From: Oligoflexales bacterium
GTDB lineage: Bacteria; Bdellovibrionota_B; Oligoflexia; Oligoflexales; RGVZ01
NCBI GenBank assembly: GCA_947494335.1
Contig: CANLUT010000003.1
Span: 62,001 to 126,000, forward strand
Direction: 5' to 3'
Length of the DNA stretch: 64,000 nt
Shown here: piece after piece, positions 53,356 through 63,003 of the stretch
Position numbering within the stretch: the first letter of the stretch is position 1
How the letters are laid out: every line of letters begins with the position of its first letter
Translations under genes and position numbers: made by a program
Notes under the pieces: generated by a model
Database searches by the model: none
Told to the model about the DNA's origin: nothing
The model's input: only the letters and a program-made list of their open reading frames with translations

Positions 53356-56300
53356 TGCTTCAACACCGGAAGACTCATTTTATAATTGTGCTCATGCTCA
53401 TTCTGAGTTGGGCTGATGACGCCGTATCCCAACAATCAAATGTGACGCTGCCTGTTCCCGGCGAGATCATTCCTGAATCTGACACTGGACGCCCTCAATT
53501 ATTTTTTGATGCTCGCTCAACAGGGTTTGCGCGTGACGGCAAGCAGCAAGTGCTCGACGGAGACGTTATAGCGATTGGTGCTCGAAGTATTGTTACGGCC
53601 GACAAAGTTATTTTTGATCAAGAGAGCAAAAAGATTACCGCGGAAGGACACGTTGTGGTCCTGGCGGCAGATCAGATTTTAACTGGTGATAAAATTGATT
53701 TTTACCTTGATACGGCCGATTTCAAACTGACCGGCGCGCGCATGATTGTGAATGATCGGGAGCAGGCAGATCAAATTGCAAAAGATGTTCTTGGATTTTC
53801 AGTTCAGGAATTAAGTTTCGAGGCTGATCGAAAGTCACAATTGGACGAAATCACAAAAAAGAAAGACGAGATTCGTCAAAACGTACGTAGAAAAGCTAAA
53901 TTAGGCCAGGATCCGGCTGCTGAGGAGATCAATGCCTATGCTCGACTTCTTGAACAGGAAAATCTGATCAAAAGTCAGGAGAACCCTGCATTTGCTCAGA
54001 TGACAGAGTCCAGGCGAAACACGTTGAGGAAGCGTCGAGACTTTTGGGAACAGTCAAAAATTTCAGAAGTCATTAAAGGCGGCAGCGAACGTCAAAGTTA
54101 CTTCCGCCTGGAAGGCGATGAAATCACAAAGACCAATGGTAACGACTTTCGGGCCAAACACGCCCTTTGGACATCTTGCCGCTGTGAGAATGATGAGAAG
54201 CCAGCTTGGGGGATTAGGTCTGCTTCTACAGATGCGCAGCTCGGCGGTTATGCAACATTCTACGATGCGCTGCTTGAGATTAAAGGTATTCCTGTGCTCT
54301 ACGTTCCCTGGCTTAAAATTCCGATAAAGGATCGTCGTCAGTCGGGCTTACTGATGCCAACATTCACGGAAGATGCGATTTCCGGATCCGGTTTTTCCCA
54401 GCCACTGTTTCTAGACCTTGGATCTAATAAGGACGCAACGGTGAAGGGTGACGTTTTTGAGAAGCGTGGACTTCGAGCTGGACTTGAAGCGAGATTGAAG
54501 CGTCGCCAATACAGCGGTTACCAATTAAACGTTGAGGGTATGCGAGATCGCATTTGGTTGAAGCAGAGGGCGACGAGACGAAACTTGTCGCAAATGTACG
54601 CAGATGGCCTAAGAGTGGCAAGGACTCAGCCCCAAGGAGCAAATCCAGCAGATTTAAGTGGTTTTTCTGGGCGAGACTATGTACGCATGCGTTTAGCTCA
54701 GCGTGACTGGTGGGAGACCCATGCAAAGGAGTGTCTTGATCCAGATCCGGAGGTCAGCAGAAGCTGCGAAGAATCAATGCTGCGCTCTGTGCGTGCGCCT
54801 GGGAACGTAAATCGTGGTCTGGCTAAATGGCGAATTTCTGATCGTTTGGATGAGCGTGTCTCATTTGTATCCTCGGGGGATATTTATTCAGACCGACAAT
54901 ATAATCCCGACGTATACATCCCCGAAGCGGTCCAGCCCGGATTTGACACTGGAAATGGAGAAAGACCGATAAATCCAGTTAGATCTCGTGTGGCCTATGA
55001 TGGAAGCCAGTACTTTCTGGGTCTAGGCTCCTATTTGGGTGATCCGTCACGGCTCAATGATCGCTTCGAGGGTTATCAATTACCCGTGGTGGCACAAGCA
55101 AGATCACGATGGTTTACTCTGAAATCCACAGGCTTGCCAATTTACAGTCGTTTTTTGGCCGATGATTTTAGGATTACACGCAATCCAGGTTCCGCAAATG
55201 ATGCTGAATACAGACAGGCATGGATTCCTGCTGGGCATTGGAGGCGCGCTGAGGCTTCGATACTAGCCCCGCTGACCACACGTACGGCTGTACAGGTCGA
55301 TCATTTTACTGATTTGGAAGCTCGTATTATGAGCTTTGATGGTAGCCGCGATAAAGAAACCTCTCGTTTGGATGGGCTAGATAGCTCACTGCAGTCTTGG
55401 CGGACTGGATTCAGGTTTCAGCTTCCTATTGATGGAAAGGCTCTTCTTCCCGCTTGGCTGGGAGGGTTTTCAGATGAGGCCGGTCGTCGCATTATTCAGC
55501 ATGTCATGAACTGGTCGATCACTCTCGCAGCTCGTCCGATGGTTCGCCGGCGTGGTCCCTACGGGGATAGTGGAAGCCTGCTTGGCAAAATACCGGCTAC
55601 TTGGTTTGCAACCGATAAGGCAGGAATTGACGATAACATTGCGCCAACCGACTTTATGGATGAGTACCAAATTGTTACCTTTTCAACATCCCATCGCTGG
55701 AAGCTCTACAGCGAAATTTGGAAAACAATTACTGGTGAACAAAGTGAAGATCATGCAAAGGAGATGGCAAAATTGTCATCTGAGGAGCGAGCGCGCAGAG
55801 ATCTACTCTACACGATGGACAGACCCGTCAGAGCGGCAGATGACATATTTTCAAATGACCAAACCAAATGGTTCACAAACCGCTATCAACTTCTTGATAC
55901 GGACTATGTCGAACCGGTCAGCTTTGGTGCATCTGTCTCCTATGACCGGCTAAAAGATGTTCGTCGCAGGAAATACGGTAGGTCGCGTGAAAATCGTCCG
56001 TGGAGCGAGCTTGATTCGTCTCTCGCTCTCCTGATTTCCCGCTGGTCACTTAGCTCTTCATCAAAATATAACATCTATGACAAATCTCAGACCAAGTTCT
56101 CCGCAAATTTGGTACCTCCTGATTTATTTAAATCAAACATCGCATTTGGTTATACGATCGAAAGACTTCCTGTCGTCTCAAACGGAAATTTGTCATTCAT
56201 ATCGACTGCGGAAAGATCTCTAACATTTGTGACCTCTTTGACCAGTCCAGTCTCAGCAAGTTGGAGCTACTCCCGCAAGGATAAGATTAACGAATTACCA

Positions 56301-56504
56301 AAGCAGGATTATCGCCAAAAGATCAGCTTGGTGTATGGGTCTGCCAGTGGTTGTTGGGGACTGGGTTTTTCCCGGGAAAAGGGTTACGGCGTGGAGGAGA
56401 GGGCTGCAAGTTATCTATTACAGTTAAACGTCACCTTTATGGGGCAAACGCGCGAGCTTCCCAATATGTCTAGTGGGCTTGAGAGAGAGCTGAAAAAAAA
56501 TTAA
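53355..56504 (+). CDS. lptD: LPS-assembly protein LptD with a helical insertion
   Basis: A ~1049-residue outer-membrane barrel that inserts lipopolysaccharide. A signal peptide (IIVLMLILSWADDAVS) is followed by a jellyroll/OstA part (~45-135: LDGDVIAIGARSIVTADKV). Residues ~135-248 are a charged helical insertion (KKKDEIRQNVRRKAKL and further); then the typical TSCRCENDEKPAWGIRS and IPVLYVPWLKIPI start the barrel, which runs to the C-terminus. The usual second cysteine pair is not at the same place as in E. coli, but CC-type bonding needs a check. ATG 53355 overlaps folC. Confidence 0.9.
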   Translation: MLQHRKTHFIIVLMLILSWADDAVSQQSNVTLPVPGEIIPESDTGRPQLFFDARSTGFARDGKQQVLDGDVIAIGARSIVTADKVIFDQESKKITAEGHVVVLAADQILTGDKIDFYLDTADFKLTGARMIVNDREQADQIAKDVLGFSVQELSFEADRKSQLDEITKKKDEIRQNVRRKAKLGQDPAAEEINAYARLLEQENLIKSQENPAFAQMTESRRNTLRKRRDFWEQSKISEVIKGGSERQSYFRLEGDEITKTNGNDFRAKHALWTSCRCENDEKPAWGIRSASTDAQLGGYATFYDALLEIKGIPVLYVPWLKIPIKDRRQSGLLMPTFTEDAISGSGFSQPLFLDLGSNKDATVKGDVFEKRGLRAGLEARLKRRQYSGYQLNVEGMRDRIWLKQRATRRNLSQMYADGLRVARTQPQGANPADLSGFSGRDYVRMRLAQRDWWETHAKECLDPDPEVSRSCEESMLRSVRAPGNVNRGLAKWRISDRLDERVSFVSSGDIYSDRQYNPDVYIPEAVQPGFDTGNGERPINPVRSRVAYDGSQYFLGLGSYLGDPSRLNDRFEGYQLPVVAQARSRWFTLKSTGLPIYSRFLADDFRITRNPGSANDAEYRQAWIPAGHWRRAEASILAPLTTRTAVQVDHFTDLEARIMSFDGSRDKETSRLDGLDSSLQSWRTGFRFQLPIDGKALLPAWLGGFSDEAGRRIIQHVMNWSITLAARPMVRRRGPYGDSGSLLGKIPATWFATDKAGIDDNIAPTDFMDEYQIVTFSTSHRWKLYSEIWKTITGEQSEDHAKEMAKLSSEERARRDLLYTMDRPVRAADDIFSNDQTKWFTNRYQLLDTDYVEPVSFGASVSYDRLKDVRRRKYGRSRENRPWSELDSSLALLISRWSLSSSSKYNIYDKSQTKFSANLVPPDLFKSNIAFGYTIERLPVVSNGNLSFISTAERSLTFVTSLTSPVSASWSYSRKDKINELPKQDYRQKISLVYGSASGCWGLGFSREKGYGVEERAASYLLQLNVTFMGQTRELPNMSSGLERELKKN

Positions 56505-56508
56505 ATAC

Positions 56509-57171
56509 TCAGCGGACTAGTAAGTCGCCAACAATTCTTTCGGCAACCGCTTTAGACGCGTTTCCAAAGCTGTGCTGAAAGGACTCTTCATTACGTATGT
56601 GATGAATCTCAGCCGGCACATCCCCCCGAATGGTGGGGACTTCTCCCGATAAAGCATACTGACGTTGTAGAAGTAGCTTTCTAGTGGTCAGATCCCAAAC
56701 TTCCACATGAACGGCCGATGACCAAGACGTCTTCATGAAATAGTCATCTGCTATGCTGATGTCTCTAAGCTGACCAGGAGTAGGGGGTTGCTGCTTACCC
56801 GCAAATACATCTGGCTCACTGGTCCTTCTGACGGCGACGGGTGCTTTACGCTCGCCGGCCTTACCCGTTTGCGCCCTGACGACATGGGCGCGCAGTATGG
56901 CGTCGGCTTCGTAGGGGCGGGCTAAACGCAGCTGTCCGTTTGCAGCGATTGCACGCTGTATTTCATCCCAAAGGACTTCATGGGGAACTGGCTCTGAGGC
57001 GGTATCGTAGATCGCCTCAACATAAATACTACGGATATTATTTGGGGTTGAGGACTTGAGGTTCGTAAGCTGGTAGGTGCAACCGACCATACAGTGCGCA
57101 AGAATCAGGAGCGTGGCCAGCTTCCTGAATTTTCTAGTAGACTCTTGTGAGGCGTTCTTCATAATGGTCAT
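56509..57171 (-). CDS. LptE-like LPS-assembly lipoprotein
   Basis: A ~220-residue lipoprotein. The signal peptide ends in a lipobox MVGC, and the mature start TYQLTNLKSS resembles the GCGY-type start of LptE, followed by NNIRSIYVEAIYDTASEP and RPYEADAILRAHVV, which fit the LptE alpha-beta fold. It would plug the LptD barrel. The assignment is by pattern, supported by its place directly convergent with lptD (4 bp gap). Start is uncertain: ATG 57171 or 57162; a longer frame to 57252 would overlap the divergent gene at 57206. Confidence 0.7.
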   Translation of the reverse strand: MTIMKNASQESTRKFRKLATLLILAHCMVGCTYQLTNLKSSTPNNIRSIYVEAIYDTASEPVPHEVLWDEIQRAIAANGQLRLARPYEADAILRAHVVRAQTGKAGERKAPVAVRRTSEPDVFAGKQQPPTPGQLRDISIADDYFMKTSWSSAVHVEVWDLTTRKLLLQRQYALSGEVPTIRGDVPAEIHHIRNEESFQHSFGNASKAVAERIVGDLLVR

Positions 57172-57205
57172 TAAGCTACCATAACTCGAAGCATTTGAGG
57201 TTGCC

Positions 57206-57745
57206 ATGGAATTTGATCGGCTCCCGTCCAAGCCCGTTGTGAAAAGTCTCACCGGTGCTCAGGCCGAGTGGGAAAACTGGTTATTTAGTAATAATTTTAA
57301 AATGATGCGAGATTCTGATGGGGTTGATTGGCGCGTGGCGATGACGTTTGAACAGCTGCCGAGCGAGCTCGATCGCCACAAGGGTAAGTGGATTGCGACG
57401 CTGCAGATTGGGGCGGATGTCCCTATTGCAAGGCTGGTGGAGACTGGGACCCTTGATCCAGAGCAAGATGAACGGCTCATTATTTTGGCAGGCTCTGGGA
57501 CTGTGCCCCTTCGCATGAAAAAACTTCGCTACGAGGCACTTGGTGAAAACGAGATGCGGGAAACCTTGGTGCGCGTTCTTCCCGAACTCCGCGAAAATTT
57601 TAGGAAAACATCTCTTCATGAGGTCAAACGGAGCCTGATTCATCGTTGGGTCGAAGGCTTGTCGAGCTTTGGGCAGCGGGAGATTCTCGGGGTTCAGTTA
57701 AATTTGAGTGAGGATTTCACGAGCCAAATTGATTCGGAAACTTGA
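57206..57745 (+). CDS. Unknown soluble protein
   Basis: A 179-residue protein without signal peptide or membrane helix. The N-terminal part has WENWLFSNNFKMMRDSDGVDW, then a region with alternating hydrophobic residues and a helix-rich C-terminus (RETLVRVLPELRENF). No family is recognised. It is divergent from the LptE-like gene and is followed 71 bp later by the STAS-like gene on the same strand. Confidence 0.55.
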   Translation: MEFDRLPSKPVVKSLTGAQAEWENWLFSNNFKMMRDSDGVDWRVAMTFEQLPSELDRHKGKWIATLQIGADVPIARLVETGTLDPEQDERLIILAGSGTVPLRMKKLRYEALGENEMRETLVRVLPELRENFRKTSLHEVKRSLIHRWVEGLSSFGQREILGVQLNLSEDFTSQIDSET

Positions 57746-57816
57746 CGGGCCCTAGCTGTTTCCACTAGTAATGTTGGTTTTCGTCTTAAGACTAAACTGT
57801 ATGGGAGTCGGTTCGG

Positions 57817-58320
57817 ATGTTGGAGTTTATTCCGGAAAAAGTAGATCGCGCGGTCGTAATGAACGTCATTCAGACCTCGAGGCCTGTTTCAAGCTCTGTT
57901 GCTTCAATTGTTTCACCGATTGATGGCTTCGTTGGTGCCGATTTTGTGGTTGCTGTTCACAACTGGCTGATTGGAACTCATCTTCGCTATGTGATTTTTG
58001 ATTTACAGGATGAGAAAGAAGTACCTGCTGATTTTCTTGAGGAGCTGATGCAGCTGATGAAGCGCGTTCGCATCCCGTTCCTTTTTTCAGGTGTTATGGA
58101 TAAACCAAAAGCACTATTGCAGTCTTATAACTACACCTCGAAATATCCAATTTTTGCATCAATCGATGACGCAATTTCCTTTATCGAGCAGAAGTTCCCT
58201 AACTACTTAGCGGTTCCCCTCGATGGCATTAATTTCGGTGCGCCCATAGAAATGGTTCGTAGTCGTCTTAACGGTAAAGGCGGCGAGGAAGATGGCGAAG
58301 CCGTGCAAGAAGATGAATAA
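57817..58320 (+). CDS. STAS-like domain protein
   Basis: A 167-residue protein. Residues ~20-135 fit an STAS fold: a beta strand with YVIFDLQDEKEVPADFLEEL, a helix, IPFLFSGVMDKPKALL, and SIDDAISFIEQKF. This is the pattern of anti-sigma antagonists, although the usual phosphorylatable Ser/Thr is not evident. The C-terminal 15 residues are acidic and likely disordered. The partner is unknown: no anti-sigma gene is adjacent. Confidence 0.55.
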   Translation: MLEFIPEKVDRAVVMNVIQTSRPVSSSVASIVSPIDGFVGADFVVAVHNWLIGTHLRYVIFDLQDEKEVPADFLEELMQLMKRVRIPFLFSGVMDKPKALLQSYNYTSKYPIFASIDDAISFIEQKFPNYLAVPLDGINFGAPIEMVRSRLNGKGGEEDGEAVQEDE

Positions 58321-58330
58321 GGTTCCAAAT

Positions 58331-58368
58331 AAAAACCGGCGCTTGATTATCCAAGCGCCGGTTTTTTT
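58331..58368. terminator. Strong bidirectional terminator
   Basis: AAAAACCGGCGCTTG and CAAGCGCCGGTTTTT pair over 15 bp with a 6-nt loop and are followed by TT. It separates the STAS-like gene from the convergent lipoprotein gene. Confidence 0.95.
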
Positions 58369-59485
58369 ATTTTAGTCGCTCAAGCTCTTTATTGATGATC
58401 TCGAGGTTTTCTTTGACGGTGTCAAGCGTCGAAGCTTCTGGATACTTTGTAATGGCAGTTTCAAGGTAGTTCTTGGCTTTTTGCAGATGTGACTTTTTGC
58501 CAGTGGATTCTGGCATGGATGAACTAGAACGGTACTGACTCGCAGCTTGTCGCCTCAGATCTTGGACGGCGCGATTGGCCCAACCCTTCAGGCTTTCTTG
58601 TGCAGAGGCATAGTGATCGGTGCCTTGGGGAACTTTTCTAGCCTCAACCACAGCCTTTTCGTAGTCCTCTCTCCCCGCGTACTCGGTTGCTTTTGTCATG
58701 ATTTGATTAGCAACAGAGTTTTCTTCCGGCGACGCGGTGATTGTCGGCGCTTGCGCCTCTGGTGATGGGCTTTGTGAGGACAGGGTGCCTTCGGCTCCGA
58801 CAGGCTGGACATCCATACCCATCTTGCGAGCCAAGTCACCCCATGATTGGGTCTCGATTTTTAGTGCGTTGAGGAGGCTTTGTAAAAATAATGGGCTATT
58901 CCCATCAAACCGACTGGCATCCAGTGTCAAATTGTAAATGGCGTAAGAACGGAGATGAGGATTGGTGGAGATTGCCGTGATGAGATCAACTCCTTTTTCC
59001 CGGCAACGTGTTTCGAGTATGAGTTGCGGTTCAATTTTTTTCGATCCTTGATCAATAACGGTTGATGAGTTCTCTGCATTTTGACCAGCTGCCATGTCCA
59101 CTTCGCGGAACGTTGACCTATGGCCACCGACCGGCGTAACAATGTCCCGTAAGATTCCAACCACAACAGCAGCCTCATGGATGGTTCCCGGTTGGGGATT
59201 TGCTGGAAAAGCGAGAAACTGTTGGCGATCTTTTTCCGTAAAGTCCTGGTTGGGAGAGGAAACTTTTTCAAAAAAACCGGCATAGTCCAATTCGTTAGTG
59301 CGAGTTTCGGACACGGCTTCCATTTTAACTGGCTTAACATCTTCAGTTTTAGCGGCTGGAGCTGGATGACTGATAGGCTTACGTCTTCTGGCAGGTTCCT
59401 GCTGTTGGCTTCCTGTCGTGGCACAGGCGGCAAGCAATGAAACACATGTTATTGCCGACAAATAAGTTCCCATCAGTTTCAACAT
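58367..59485 (-). CDS. Lipoprotein with C-terminal helical repeats, unknown
   Basis: A 372-residue lipoprotein: signal peptide ending in LLAAC. The mature protein has a Lys/Pro-rich linker, a middle domain (residues ~60-210, with LILETRCREKGVDL), a Pro/Ser-rich stretch and a C-terminal helical part (~250-372) that looks like two TPR-like hairpins (ENSVANQIMTKATEYAGRED and KNYLETAITKYPEASTL). ATG 59485 has GGAG 6 nt upstream; a GTG just before is the alternative. It lies 14 bp after the barrel gene on the same strand, so the two probably form an operon. Confidence 0.65.
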   Translation of the reverse strand: MLKLMGTYLSAITCVSLLAACATTGSQQQEPARRRKPISHPAPAAKTEDVKPVKMEAVSETRTNELDYAGFFEKVSSPNQDFTEKDRQQFLAFPANPQPGTIHEAAVVVGILRDIVTPVGGHRSTFREVDMAAGQNAENSSTVIDQGSKKIEPQLILETRCREKGVDLITAISTNPHLRSYAIYNLTLDASRFDGNSPLFLQSLLNALKIETQSWGDLARKMGMDVQPVGAEGTLSSQSPSPEAQAPTITASPEENSVANQIMTKATEYAGREDYEKAVVEARKVPQGTDHYASAQESLKGWANRAVQDLRRQAASQYRSSSSMPESTGKKSHLQKAKNYLETAITKYPEASTLDTVKENLEIINKELERLK

Positions 59486-59499
59486 CACAATCTCCTTCT

Positions 59500-60726
59500 T
59501 TATAGCATAACGCTTAGCGATGCTATGTATCGTCGATCCTCTACGCGCTTCAGCGTATTGCTGACATCCACCGCATAGCTGGCAAACTCAATGCTTGCCA
59601 CAGATGTATTCATCAGTATGCCCCACGTTACGAAACCTTGATTTGCGCCAATTTGAACTGCAAATGGAGCGCGCTCCAGGGGATTTCCCGAAAAAATTTC
59701 TACACCACCGTGGAGCATCTTTGCCAAGTCTATTCCAGGTAGGCCGTAGTAGGATGAACCAGTTCCAAAATACAAGTTTTGGATATCAGCTGAAAATCTG
59801 ATTCCGTAATCTCGCGCCACGCGGGGGCTGATGGACATTCCAATGCGAGTATCTGTTGGATCAATCACAGATAACGCTTCGGGATTGCCTTTTGAACCCG
59901 TGTAAAGGGTGCCGCAAATTTTTTGACGTACCTCGGTGTATGGATTCAAATAGTCGTCGACGCATCCGGTGGGAAGGTTTCTGATCGCTATGCCGACCGT
60001 CGGAAACCAGAAGTCTGCCAGAGTGAATAAAAATCCGAAATCAGCTCCCAGACCCAAGCCGCGATTACTGTCTTTTCTGATGCGTTCAATCAAGGCAGTT
60101 CGACTTTTTAATTCGCTACTGCTAATCGTATCCTCGTAAGCGTAACGGTAGGTCGGTCGAAACGTTAAACCCATGCTTAGACGATTGGAGAAATTTGTAT
60201 AGCTGTAACCGAAGTTCGCACCGACGTCTGTGATTGCACTGACGCGTGCATCGGTTGGGGTGTCCTTGTCGACGTAAATGTGCATGATAGAGTTACTAAA
60301 CACACCAAGGCCGGCAGGCTGATTCTTATCAGCTTCAAACAGGATGACTGGAGATGCCGCTGCTCGCGCATAAAAAGGTTTTGCACTGCTAATGTCTGAT
60401 GTCGCAATGACGTCTGCGATACCCGAGCTGGTAGAGCCTTGGATGGCTCCGTAAAAGCTTCTGCTTTCGGCGTTCAGTCCAAGAATCAAATTGGGAAATT
60501 TTAAAATATGAACATGACTACGACTGCGTGCTTTTCTTACGCGAGCAATACCGGCGGGGTTGGTCCAAAAGGCCGACTCGTCATTGGCCACTGCTGTGAA
60601 GGCGCCACCCAGTCCCATAGCCCTTGGTGTTGGATAGCCTTCGGCGACTTCCACGCCAAATGCGTAGCTCCCGCATGTTGATAGCAATGCAGCAATAGCG
60701 GCGGATTTAACTGCCCAGCTAAGCAT
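59500..60726 (-). CDS. Outer-membrane barrel protein, FadL/PorV-like
   Basis: A 408-residue exported protein. After a signal peptide (AIAALLSTCGSYAFG) comes the motif PTPRAMGLGGAFTAVANDESA-FWTNPAGIA, which is the conserved N-terminal signature of FadL/PorV-like barrels. Alternating strands follow to the end. The substrate or partner is unknown; PorV-type proteins assist secretion and FadL-type take up hydrophobic compounds. ATG 60726 is chosen over TTG 60738. It is first of a two-gene unit with the lipoprotein. Confidence 0.7.
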   Translation of the reverse strand: MLSWAVKSAAIAALLSTCGSYAFGVEVAEGYPTPRAMGLGGAFTAVANDESAFWTNPAGIARVRKARSRSHVHILKFPNLILGLNAESRSFYGAIQGSTSSGIADVIATSDISSAKPFYARAAASPVILFEADKNQPAGLGVFSNSIMHIYVDKDTPTDARVSAITDVGANFGYSYTNFSNRLSMGLTFRPTYRYAYEDTISSSELKSRTALIERIRKDSNRGLGLGADFGFLFTLADFWFPTVGIAIRNLPTGCVDDYLNPYTEVRQKICGTLYTGSKGNPEALSVIDPTDTRIGMSISPRVARDYGIRFSADIQNLYFGTGSSYYGLPGIDLAKMLHGGVEIFSGNPLERAPFAVQIGANQGFVTWGILMNTSVASIEFASYAVDVSNTLKRVEDRRYIASLSVML

Positions 60727-60805
60727 CCTGAACCCCAACGGCCTGAAGTAAGCTTTGATCGTCCCTTCATGATGAAGGAAATGGGGGTGGATGGCAAGTA
60801 AAGTA

Positions 60806-61450
60806 TTATTTTGACAGGAGAGTTTGCGTTAAAGTCTCAAGGTCCTCTTTTTCTTTGAGGATTTTAACCAGCTCTTCAGATCGACTGAGAAGGGTTTCCT
60901 GCAATGACTTCACCTGATCGTCCTTTGCAGCAATCATAGCGTCCTTCATCTCAATGATGGCATCGGTCATCTGTGAGAGGCGATTCATGGAGTCTTGTGT
61001 CAGTTTTAGAATCTCTCGATTCTCATCCTTGGCCAAGCTTAAATGATCGATCAAAAGCGCGAGTTCCTGGCTGTGTATGCGGTCCTGAGAGTCAATAACA
61101 ACTGGTAGGGGCGTGGCCTGGTAGTTTAGTGCGGATATGGATGCTGCTGGCTGACTTGTTAGTGTCTTGGGCGGAGGGGGTAAGCCCTCCTCGGCAAAAA
61201 TATTGCTCATATCAGTATAGACAAAAACCTTGCCGCGCAGGGTGCGCGCCACGAGCTTGCCGTTACGGATTCTTCGCCAAATCTCATCATGCGAGATTCC
61301 CAAGGATCTTGCAGCCTCCGACAGTTCAAGACCATCAATGTCGCGATCCGTTGTTTGTGGACCGACATAAAGTTCGTCGTCTCGCATTAAAAGATGAGTC
61401 CCAGGAGCAGAGGTGCTCGACTCGCTCGCAAAATGTTCGTGGTCGGTCAT
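60806..61450 (-). CDS. Helix-turn-helix protein with C-terminal coiled coil
   Basis: A 214-residue cytoplasmic protein. Residues ~40-85 form an excisionase/MerR-like helix-turn-helix with SEAARSLGISHDEIWRRIRNG followed by a beta-wing (LRGKVFVYTD). A Pro-rich linker and a long coiled coil (~125-214) follow. A DNA-binding scaffold or regulator is likely; no effector domain is visible. It stands 80 bp from the barrel gene on the same strand. Confidence 0.65.
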   Translation of the reverse strand: MTDHEHFASESSTSAPGTHLLMRDDELYVGPQTTDRDIDGLELSEAARSLGISHDEIWRRIRNGKLVARTLRGKVFVYTDMSNIFAEEGLPPPPKTLTSQPAASISALNYQATPLPVVIDSQDRIHSQELALLIDHLSLAKDENREILKLTQDSMNRLSQMTDAIIEMKDAMIAAKDDQVKSLQETLLSRSEELVKILKEKEDLETLTQTLLSK

Positions 61451-61573
61451 GTGGCAACCCAGTTTTGTTTAAATATTAATCAGATGCCTTGTTTAGTTTT
61501 AACTTAAGCCCAAGCGGGCTGCAAGTCCCGCGTGCTTATTTTTTGTTTAATGAGGCCACGAAAAAAAGCAAAC

Positions 61574-62809
61574 TTAAGCTGGTCTGGCCAATTTGTGGGC
61601 ATTGCCAGTTCTTCCCAATCGCTGCTGGGTTTCAGACAGCTTTCGTCTAACTTTATCAAAACCCGGATCTATCTGATATGCCAACTGAAATGTTGCTACT
61701 GCATCTGCAACCTTTCCCTTGAGCTCCAACGCAAGCCCCAAATTGAACAAAACGCGCGGATCATTTGGATCGATTGAAAGGGCGAGCCTGTAACGATCGA
61801 TGCCCTTATCAATGAAGCTTTGCCTCACGTACGCCAGGCCTAAAGAGTTCAAAGTTGAAACGTCGGATTGTTCGAGGTCCAATGCTTTCTCCAAGTTCAA
61901 GGCGGCTTTTTCAAAGTCTTTAGTTTTCAGATAAAGATGACCAAGGCCTTTGTATGCCGCCGCTAAGGTCGGAGATAACTTTAGAGTCAGCTTAAAATAC
62001 TCTTCAGCATCTGCAAAACGGCGAAGTTCCATCTGCGCGGCGGCAATGATCAATGGATATTTTGGATTTTCGGGACTCAAGTTATGCAGAATCTTGGCAC
62101 CTTGGACGACTCCGGCGTGGTCTTTCTGCTCTTCAGATATTTTTAGTAACTGCTTGTAGCCGTCGATATAGTCGGGATTGTTTGCCACAGCTTGCTTGAA
62201 GCATGAAATTGCCTTTTCCGGATTTTGTCGAAGAAGTTCTATTTTGCCAAGTCCGCAGGTGGCTCTCGCAGACTGTGGCTTCATAGTCAACGCTTCGGTA
62301 AACAGTGCTTCAGCAACCCATAGCTCTTTTCTTTCAAGATAATCTTCCGCTCGCTCCAGTAATAACTGAAGATGATCTGGATTTTTCTCGTATGAGAGGA
62401 TGAGCCGTAACTGATCACAAAAGTCCTGATACGAAAATGGCTTAAGTAAATAACCTGATATACCGCCTTCGCTGGCAAGCACAATATCGGCTTTTTGATT
62501 TTCCATTGTCATGAGTAAGTACGGTGTTGCCCGATAACGCGGGTCTTTGCGGAACTCTCGACAAATTTCTAGACCATTCTTATCCGGCAGTTGCCATTCG
62601 GCTATAAATAATCCTATTTTTCGCGTGCGCGCAGCCGCTCGGCCTTCTTCAGCAGAGGACACGAATAGTGCTTGTTCGCATTGCAAACGATTGAGGAAAT
62701 TTTGCATGCTAACTCGAAAATGCATCCGCGGTTCGATGATTAAGATCCATCGCTCGCCCAAAAAATCTCGAAGATCCTGCCAAAGTGCCAAAGTCGTTGT
62801 CCTTTCCAT
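61574..62809 (-). CDS. Degenerate receiver domain fused to TPR repeats
   Basis: A 411-residue protein. Residues 20-135 fold as a CheY-like receiver, but the phosphoacceptor Asp is replaced by Glu71 (IAEWQLPDKNG) and the acidic pocket reads E26-P27; Lys123 in LLKPF and Thr101 remain. TPR repeats follow from ~145 to 400, such as ARATCGLGKIELLRQNPEKA and AAYKGLGHLYLKTKDFEKAA. It is probably a phosphorylation-independent or always-on scaffold. It faces the ABC exporter gene divergently. Confidence 0.85.
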   Translation of the reverse strand: MERTTTLALWQDLRDFLGERWILIIEPRMHFRVSMQNFLNRLQCEQALFVSSAEEGRAAARTRKIGLFIAEWQLPDKNGLEICREFRKDPRYRATPYLLMTMENQKADIVLASEGGISGYLLKPFSYQDFCDQLRLILSYEKNPDHLQLLLERAEDYLERKELWVAEALFTEALTMKPQSARATCGLGKIELLRQNPEKAISCFKQAVANNPDYIDGYKQLLKISEEQKDHAGVVQGAKILHNLSPENPKYPLIIAAAQMELRRFADAEEYFKLTLKLSPTLAAAYKGLGHLYLKTKDFEKAALNLEKALDLEQSDVSTLNSLGLAYVRQSFIDKGIDRYRLALSIDPNDPRVLFNLGLALELKGKVADAVATFQLAYQIDPGFDKVRRKLSETQQRLGRTGNAHKLARPA

Positions 62810-63003
62810 GGGTAGAGTCAGACTAACTCATCCGTAGAGGTTATCGGCAGCCTCGGAAATGGCTTAAAGAGTACGATAAATTTATAAAATTTTACCATTA
62901 AATTCAGGTATTTAAATGATTATGGTCATGCTTTTGAGCTTGTGATAAAGTTGCAATTTCCAAGTTGAAGATCAAGTTTACAAACTTTGTTTCTGGACAA
63001 GCC

